From contig JAJRWB010000045.1 in assembly GCA_024276995.1 (NCBI GenBank), forward strand, positions 1 to 56,397: 56,397 nt of DNA. The letters run 5' to 3'. Origin of the DNA: Candidatus Eiseniibacteriota bacterium. Its GTDB lineage: Bacteria > Orphanbacterota > Orphanbacteria > Orphanbacterales > Orphanbacteraceae. Positions 53,201 to 56,397 of this stretch are shown in pieces. The position numbers and the translations under genes are program-made. A model generated the notes under the pieces. That model searched no databases. It was not told where the DNA came from and was given only the letters and a program-made list of their open reading frames with translations. Each line of letters starts with the position of its first letter. Position 1 is the first letter of the stretch.

Positions 53201-53319
53201 AGGTAAAGATAGCCTAGGTCGCCCGGCTTCGTTCCCGGGGGGAGGGAGCGGTCGAGACCGAGCACATCCCGGATCTCGCTCAGGTTTCTTCCCAGTTTCG
53301 CCTGGTGGTCAAAAGTCAT
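50287..53319 (-). CDS. Sigma54-dependent transcriptional activator with TPR sensor region and GAF domain
   Basis: The protein of about 1010 residues has an N-terminal half of TPR-like helical repeats (for example DTASIGARRDVREKLAWCYY and SASLNLGNLHFRLGDHEKAL), a GAF-like domain at about 555-680, an AAA+ sigma54-interaction domain (Walker A GETGTGKQLLAQ near 725, Walker B GGTVFLDEIG near 795, YYRIN region) and a Fis-type HTH at the C-terminus (RNHGNRSRTARDLGLSLRGL). The sigma54-contact loop reads GSFTGA instead of GAFTGA. It should open promoters held by RpoN in response to a protein-protein or small-molecule signal. ATG 53319 (MTFDHQAKLG) is favoured; ATG 53331 adds four residues. It lies 46 bp behind the small exported-protein gene and is probably in its operon. 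Confidence 0.93.
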   Translation of the reverse strand: MTFDHQAKLGRNLSEIRDVLGLDRSLPPGTKPGDLGYLYLSSDHYLDAIREFRQALDSNWSDTASIGARRDVREKLAWCYYWTGSYGEAEKVLRRGGDPATDRPGALLLEGRIALERGELDEAERFATLTLEAIAARDDSSEWVGPARSLLGIAAQQKGAGEEARTHFEEALLAYRVAADADGECRSYIHLGTLSKTECRWEEALRFLEKGRALADEEGFYYLYGSASLNLGNLHFRLGDHEKALEAILEGNRVFKEIGYQLGIVRSLIAQARIHLLRAEFSSVREALDLGATLCRAGRFKRERVHLEIFEGEAALLLDDDRAAERHYRIALHLAEEITATGGMAATASLHLAQFLIGRSAVAEGRKILAAVAGAADDPSEEGWYHTLLAEAELADGNLEDAEEAISAAITRFEKIGYRQELARALTVAGKISAASGGSLSQTDRVLTHYLRARRIWEELSADRSVAEVCVDIARYWFARHDLDESLTYLQSAARLYAGVNDTRGLSVVAALRRTVEDRLVEEIHPKGESVRTTTPSAPPRPLEENIDTLLREALRHAEGDIAFLAVGTTAEKLAIRGAHGVEEEKAASLLSSILVEDPGFFDEMKPFFPGRGERERPDGAAIVLPFVIDEKERAILYVERSGSGPYDWFRLREVQHLAGITYEIGDLIVEERNSALRRENSYLKEKLENRFPLANIVTGDPKMIETLDIASRIASYPITVLIEGETGTGKQLLAQAIHDTGDRANRPFITVNCASLPEQILESELFGYEKGSFTGAIQARKGLFEEADGGTVFLDEIGKAGPHVQRALLHVLDQGEIRPVGSNVHRTVDVRVVCATSNLRLKEDISDGAFLKDLYYRINDITLRLPPLRERQSDIRLLAEYFIETFSVKVKRDGIEGDAAFLAALDQYDWPGNVRELEKAVQRAILLATGDHLTVADLPDEVRGTIAAVSPPAAAEDLPLKEEVERLEVARIRESLERNHGNRSRTARDLGLSLRGLRNKIQRYGLDSR

Positions 53320-53365
53320 GATGTACCGCATCCCGCCTGTTGCTGATGAGTTCCCCGATCTTCCG

Positions 53366-53632
53366 TTACTTTACGAGAAACCTCGCAAGAAAGATCGCGA
53401 GTCGTACGCTCGGCGACAGGGAAGCGGTCGTTTCGACGTCGCTCGGCAGCTGTTCCGCCTGGGGGCCGGACGAGACGATCGGGAAATCATCCGGATCGGT
53501 ATCGTCGGGCATCCCACCGGCCGGCTGCGGTCCGGGACCGACGCCGATCCAGGCGAACACCCCCACCGGCCAGGCCAGAAGAAGCGAGAGGATCAGAATG
53601 ATCGATCCCGCCTTCGTGAAACGTCCTCGCAT
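53366..53632 (-). CDS. Small exported or membrane-anchored protein of unknown function
   Basis: The 88-residue product starts MRGRFTKAGSIILILSLLLA, a short basic segment followed by a hydrophobic stretch ending in VGVFAW, so it is a signal peptide or a membrane anchor. A Gly/Pro/Asp-rich middle (GPGPQPAGGMPDDTDPDDFP) and a C-terminal amphipathic or hydrophobic helix (LSPSVRLAIFLARFLVK) follow. ATG 53632 is chosen because GGAG lies 8 bases upstream. It follows a strong promoter (53756-53785) and precedes the sigma54-activator gene, suggesting a functional tie. I do not recognise a family. Confidence 0.6.
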   Translation of the reverse strand: MRGRFTKAGSIILILSLLLAWPVGVFAWIGVGPGPQPAGGMPDDTDPDDFPIVSSGPQAEQLPSDVETTASLSPSVRLAIFLARFLVK

Positions 53633-53755
53633 CGCGCCTTCTCCTTCCACGGGGTAAGTGCCTCGACACCCCGCATCTTCGCTCAAACCGGGTTTATCTT
53701 CAGAATCGACGTAATTCCGGATCATCCCTCCCGAACCGACACGGTTCTTTTATTG

Positions 53756-53785
53756 ATTATAGAAGATGTTGTCCGAAATCGTCAA
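53756..53785 (-). promoter_or_regulatory. Sigma70 promoter of the small exported protein / sigma54-activator operon
   Basis: On the minus strand TTGACG (53785-53780) and a perfect TATAAT (53761-53756) are separated by 18 bases. Transcription would start near 53749, giving an untranslated leader of about 115 nt before the ATG at 53632. Confidence 0.75.
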
Positions 53786-53962
53786 GGGCGCCGACAGGGC
53801 GGAGGCGGCGTAACCCACCAATTTTCAATATGATAATGAGAACATTATTCCTGTGGGGAAGGGAGGGGGCCTCCACGGAAAAAGTGAGTGAGTGAGTGGC
53901 GCCCGGTGGATAAGCCATCCCCCCGGCCGGCCCGTGTGGAAAGATTGTCCACCCCCCTTATC
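53786..53962. other. Intergenic region with AT-rich patch, GTGA microsatellite and DnaA-box-like words
   Basis: An AT-rich patch (53819-53850) is followed by TGTGGGGAA (53852-53860), a (GTGA)n tract (53884-53898), GGTGGATAA (53905-53913), TGTGGAAAG (53935-53943) and TTGTCCACC (53945-53953). The last three differ from the DnaA box TTATCCACA or its complement by one or two bases. No dnaA, dnaN or rpmH is near, so an origin is not claimed. Confidence 0.3.
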
Positions 53963-54364
53963 TCATCCGTGCCTCGCGGCGTGGCTCGTGTCGTACACGG
54001 TGCGGAGGAACTCGTTGCGAATCGCCGTCTCGAACCGGGCACGGTCGGCGATGGAACGGGAAAAGATCGGCTCGCCCCGGGTGATGGCGGAATAAACCAG
54101 GCTCGGCGAGGCGCCGTTCAGGATCACTGCCCCCACGTGAGGCGTCCCGAGGGAGACGGCCACCTTCTCGATCGCCTCGAGCCGGATGGGGTCATACCGC
54201 TCCGCCGGAAGGGTGGGCACGAGAAGGATTCCGAGATCGACGGCGCACTCGTCGCCACCGGTCGCTTGGTACGCTTCACCGAGGTCGTAGGCGAGCCGCA
54301 CGCCTTCCAGCGTCGAGAGCGCCTTCCCCGCGAGGTCGTATTCCGCTTTCGTCGGTCTTCTCAT
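53963..54364 (-). CDS. Degenerate MNT-type nucleotidyltransferase-fold protein
   Basis: The 133-residue protein aligns by eye with MntA-type minimal nucleotidyltransferases: GVRLAYDLGEAYQATGGDEC then AVDLGILL stands where GSRARG...SDVDLAVLL is expected, and the C-terminal half (GAVILNGASPSLVYSAITRG, FETAIRNEFLRTVYDT) matches the family's usual DLVVLN...ILREGRLL...R..FE pattern. The GS dipeptide has become GE and the first catalytic Asp is Ala, so catalysis is doubtful. The ATG at 54364 has GGAGGGAG upstream. Such proteins normally pair with a HEPN toxin, but no HEPN gene is adjacent. It is divergent from mrp with a 185-bp gap. Confidence 0.65.
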   Translation of the reverse strand: MRRPTKAEYDLAGKALSTLEGVRLAYDLGEAYQATGGDECAVDLGILLVPTLPAERYDPIRLEAIEKVAVSLGTPHVGAVILNGASPSLVYSAITRGEPIFSRSIADRARFETAIRNEFLRTVYDTSHAARHG

Positions 54365-54549
54365 TTCTCCCTCCTCACCGACTATTCGTGGAACTACGCT
54401 CCGTGTCCACCCTTTTCTCCCGTCGGAAACGGACATCCGTCGGCCTTGGCCGGGTGACCTCACGCCCCGTTTTGACTACACTATACGTGACCGCGCCGTC
54501 GTAACGGGACACGCGCAATCGCCCTTCGAATCCAATGAGGAGAATCGAT

Positions 54550-55650
54550 TTGTCCGCCATCGAACTAACCAGCGAATCGGCCGCCGCCGCCATCGGCACC
54601 ATAAGGGAACCTGAAATCGGGGGGGATCTCGCGACCCTCGGGATTCTCAAGGACGTCCGTGTCCGCGATGCGAGCGCCGTCGTATCTCTCGAAATGCCCG
54701 TCCCCCTCTTTCCCCGGCACGACGCGCTTCGTGACGCGGTATCGGAAAAGCTGCGCGCCTTGGGCGCCGGGAAGATCGAATTCAACATGACCAGCCTGAT
54801 CCGCGGCCGGCGCGCCGCCGACAAGGGGGAACTCCTTCCCGGTGTGAAGAACGTGGTCGCCGTGGCGAGCGGAAAAGGGGGGGTGGGCAAATCGACCCTC
54901 TCCGTGAACCTGGCGTTGACCTTTTCTCGTTGCGGCGCATCCGTCGGTCTGCTCGACGCCGACGTGTACGGACCGAGCATGGGAATGATGCTCGGCGTGG
55001 ACGAGAGACCGAAGCCGGTAGCGGAGGACAGGATTCTTCCGGTGAATGCCCACGATTTGAAGCTGATGTCGATGGCTTTTCTTTCCACCGAGGATGCGCC
55101 CGTGATCTGGCGCGGGCCGATGGTGCACGGCCTGGTGCAGCAGTTCCTCGCCAACGTCGAGTGGGGCGAACTCGACTACCTCGTCATCGATCTTCCGCCC
55201 GGAACGGGAGACGCGCAGCTCACCCTTACCCAATCGGCGCCCCTCGCCGGCGCGGTGATCGTCAGCACACCGCAGGACGTGAGTCTCATCGACGCCCGGA
55301 AGGGGCTTCGCATGTTCCAGCAGGTGAACGTCCCGGTGCTCGGAATGGTGGAGAACATGAGCTACTTCGCGTGTCCCCATTGCAACACCCGGACCGAAAT
55401 CTTCCGCCACGGCGGCGGGCGAAAGGCGAGCGAAGAGATGGGAATCCCTTTCCTCGGCGAAGTGCCGATCGACCCCGAGGTGGTTCTCGGCGGCGATAAC
55501 GGCACGCCGATCGTGTCGAAGAATCCCGACTCCCCGGCGGCACGCGCCTACGAGGACGTGGCGTGGAAGACGGCGTGCGCCCTGGCCCGTCTCGCCGCGG
55601 AGACGACGGAAGGGGATTCCTTCTTCATCGAATGGGAAGAAACGAAGTGA
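54550..55650 (+). CDS. mrp: Mrp/ApbC-type iron-sulfur cluster carrier ATPase
   Basis: The 366-residue protein has an N-terminal MIP18 (DUF59) domain (about 1-95), the deviant Walker A ASGKGGVGKST (about 107-117), the switch DLPPGTGDAQLTL, and CPHC (about 275-278), the Cys pair that bridges a [4Fe-4S] cluster between two subunits. It loads Fe-S clusters onto apo-proteins in the cytosol. TTG 54550 is preferred because AGGAG lies 7 bases upstream; ATG 54535 has no ribosome-binding site and its codons form that AGGAG. The stop overlaps the start of the DUF971 gene, a strong sign of coupled function. Confidence 0.93.
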   Translation: MSAIELTSESAAAAIGTIREPEIGGDLATLGILKDVRVRDASAVVSLEMPVPLFPRHDALRDAVSEKLRALGAGKIEFNMTSLIRGRRAADKGELLPGVKNVVAVASGKGGVGKSTLSVNLALTFSRCGASVGLLDADVYGPSMGMMLGVDERPKPVAEDRILPVNAHDLKLMSMAFLSTEDAPVIWRGPMVHGLVQQFLANVEWGELDYLVIDLPPGTGDAQLTLTQSAPLAGAVIVSTPQDVSLIDARKGLRMFQQVNVPVLGMVENMSYFACPHCNTRTEIFRHGGGRKASEEMGIPFLGEVPIDPEVVLGGDNGTPIVSKNPDSPAARAYEDVAWKTACALARLAAETTEGDSFFIEWEETK

Positions 55651-55982
55651 CCGGGGGGGAGAAGACCGTCCGGCCGAAATCGATCCGCAAGGAGGACGAG
55701 TTCCACCTGCAGATCACGTGGGAGGACGGCCACGAGTCGTCGTACAACACGGCGGCGCTTCGCCGTGCGTGCCCCTGCGCCGGCTGTGTGGACGAATGGT
55801 CGGGCGAAGCGATCCTCGATCCCCTGGCGGTGCTCGACTCGGTGAAGCCGGTGCGTGTTGAACCGGTCGGACACTACGCCATCCGGATCGTCTGGGATGA
55901 CGGCCACGACTCGGGGATCTACACATTCGAAAATCTTCGCTCCCTTTGCCCGTGCGCCGACTGCTCCCGCCGGCGCGGCTGA
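55647..55982 (+). CDS. DUF971-domain protein with two CPCxxC motifs
   Basis: The 111-residue protein is a DUF971 domain (PF06155; also the N-terminal domain of gamma-butyrobetaine hydroxylases): two repeats of a strand pattern (HLQITWEDGHESSYNTAALR and AIRIVWDDGHDSGIYTFENL), each followed by a Cys cluster, ACPCAGC (Cys42, 44, 47) and LCPCADC (Cys101, 103, 106). The six Cys suggest metal or Fe-S binding. GTG 55647 overlaps the mrp stop in GTGA, with GGAAG upstream. In plant HCF101 the same three parts (MIP18, Mrp, DUF971) are one protein, so this is probably a partner of Mrp. Confidence 0.88.
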   Translation: MTGGEKTVRPKSIRKEDEFHLQITWEDGHESSYNTAALRRACPCAGCVDEWSGEAILDPLAVLDSVKPVRVEPVGHYAIRIVWDDGHDSGIYTFENLRSLCPCADCSRRRG

Positions 55983-56091
55983 GGTCGAATCATTCCTTGC
56001 AGGAAGGGTGCGGGGATCCTATACTGACGGCGGAGTATTCAAACCACGCCCACGGCAATCACGTTCCGGGCAGAACAGGGGAGATCGACCA

Positions 56092-56397
56092 GTGGCCGGC
56101 AGGGATATCCTCAAGGACGCCGAGATCAAGAAACGTCTGGCTGCTCTGCCCGAATGGTCGAGAAACTGCAGATCGATCAAGCGGGCCGTCAGATTCGACA
56201 CATACCAGCAGGGGATCGACTTCGTCTGCATCCTCGCCGAGCTCGCCGACGGCTGTAATCATCATCCGGATATCGAGATCCGCGAAAACGTCGTGACTCT
56301 TCACTGCACCACCCACCGCGCGGAGGGAATCACTTCGTTCGACTTCGATCTCGCCCACAGGATCGAAGGGCTGATCGCCGACACGATTATCGAGGAA
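56092..56397 (+). CDS. Pterin-4a-carbinolamine dehydratase (C-terminal end outside the window)
   Basis: The 102 visible residues match the pterin-4a-carbinolamine dehydratase family: LPEWSRNCRSIKRAVRFDTY and the signature CNHHPDIEI with the paired catalytic His, followed by VVTLHCTTHRAEGITSFDFD. The enzyme recycles the pterin cofactor of aromatic amino acid hydroxylases; in bacteria without these it is often linked to molybdopterin or other pterin metabolism. GTG 56092 has GGGGAG 8 bases upstream. The frame is still open at the window edge, although the family is nearly complete. It follows the DUF971 gene by 109 bp. Confidence 0.9.
   Translation, partial: MAGRDILKDAEIKKRLAALPEWSRNCRSIKRAVRFDTYQQGIDFVCILAELADGCNHHPDIEIRENVVTLHCTTHRAEGITSFDFDLAHRIEGLIADTIIEE

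Noticed and set aside
53884-53898. (GTGA)n tandem repeat as a phase-variation tract
   Set aside because: It is short and lies outside any reading frame or promoter spacer.

Overview
The window is high-GC bacterial chromosome (about 60-65% G+C by eye) with dense coding and frequent GTG/TTG starts. The core genes are clearly bacterial. Zn-binding S14 and L36, a planctomycete-like EF-Tu switch I, a propeller-type hybrid kinase, TPR-fused membrane glycosyltransferases and a MutL (glutamate mutase L family) gene pair suggest an uncultured lineage of the FCB/Eisenbacteria or Planctomycetes kind. That placement is inference; no rRNA gene is present.

Layout. (1) 1-4318: the start of a nucleotidyltransferase gene, tRNA-Asn, a two-gene unit (MutL-family ASKHA protein plus a barrel-sandwich protein of unknown function) and a convergent DUF4920-like lipoprotein. 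(2) 4446-36148, all minus strand: one continuous run of translation and transcription genes, read from its promoter at 36119-36148 as tRNA-Thr(TGT), Tyr(GTA), Gly(TCC), Thr(GGT), tuf, tRNA-Trp, secE, nusG, rplK-A-J-L, rpoB, rpoC, rpsL, rpsG, fusA, a degenerate EF-Tu paralog, rpsJ, rplD-W-B, rpsS, rplV, rpsC, rplP, rpmC, rpsQ, rplN-X-E, rpsN, rpsH, rplF-R, rpsE, rpmD, rplO, secY, map, infA, rpmJ, rpsM, rpsK, rpoA, rplQ, ending at a strong intrinsic terminator. (3) 36243-46282: an accessory island with three TPR-tailed GT-C membrane glycosyltransferases, a GT2 enzyme, a frameshifted lipoprotein gene, a thioredoxin-fold/arsenate-reductase fusion and a small excisionase-type HTH protein. (4) 46283-53785: a large hybrid sensor kinase and a TPR-GAF-sigma54 activator preceded by a small exported protein with its own promoter. 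(5) 53786-56397: a degenerate MNT-type nucleotidyltransferase gene and, divergently, mrp, a DUF971 gene and the start of a pterin-carbinolamine dehydratase gene.

Most unusual points. The tuf slot downstream of fusA holds an EF-Tu paralog that lacks the catalytic His and the switch I Thr, while the second tuf (beside the tRNA cluster) is the functional-looking copy but has an atypical switch I. The universally conserved rplC (L3) is missing between rpsJ and rplD, where only 19 bp remain. NusG carries an acidic N-terminal extension of about 105 residues. An arsenate reductase is fused to a thioredoxin-fold domain. mrp and DUF971 overlap, reproducing as two genes the architecture of plant HCF101.
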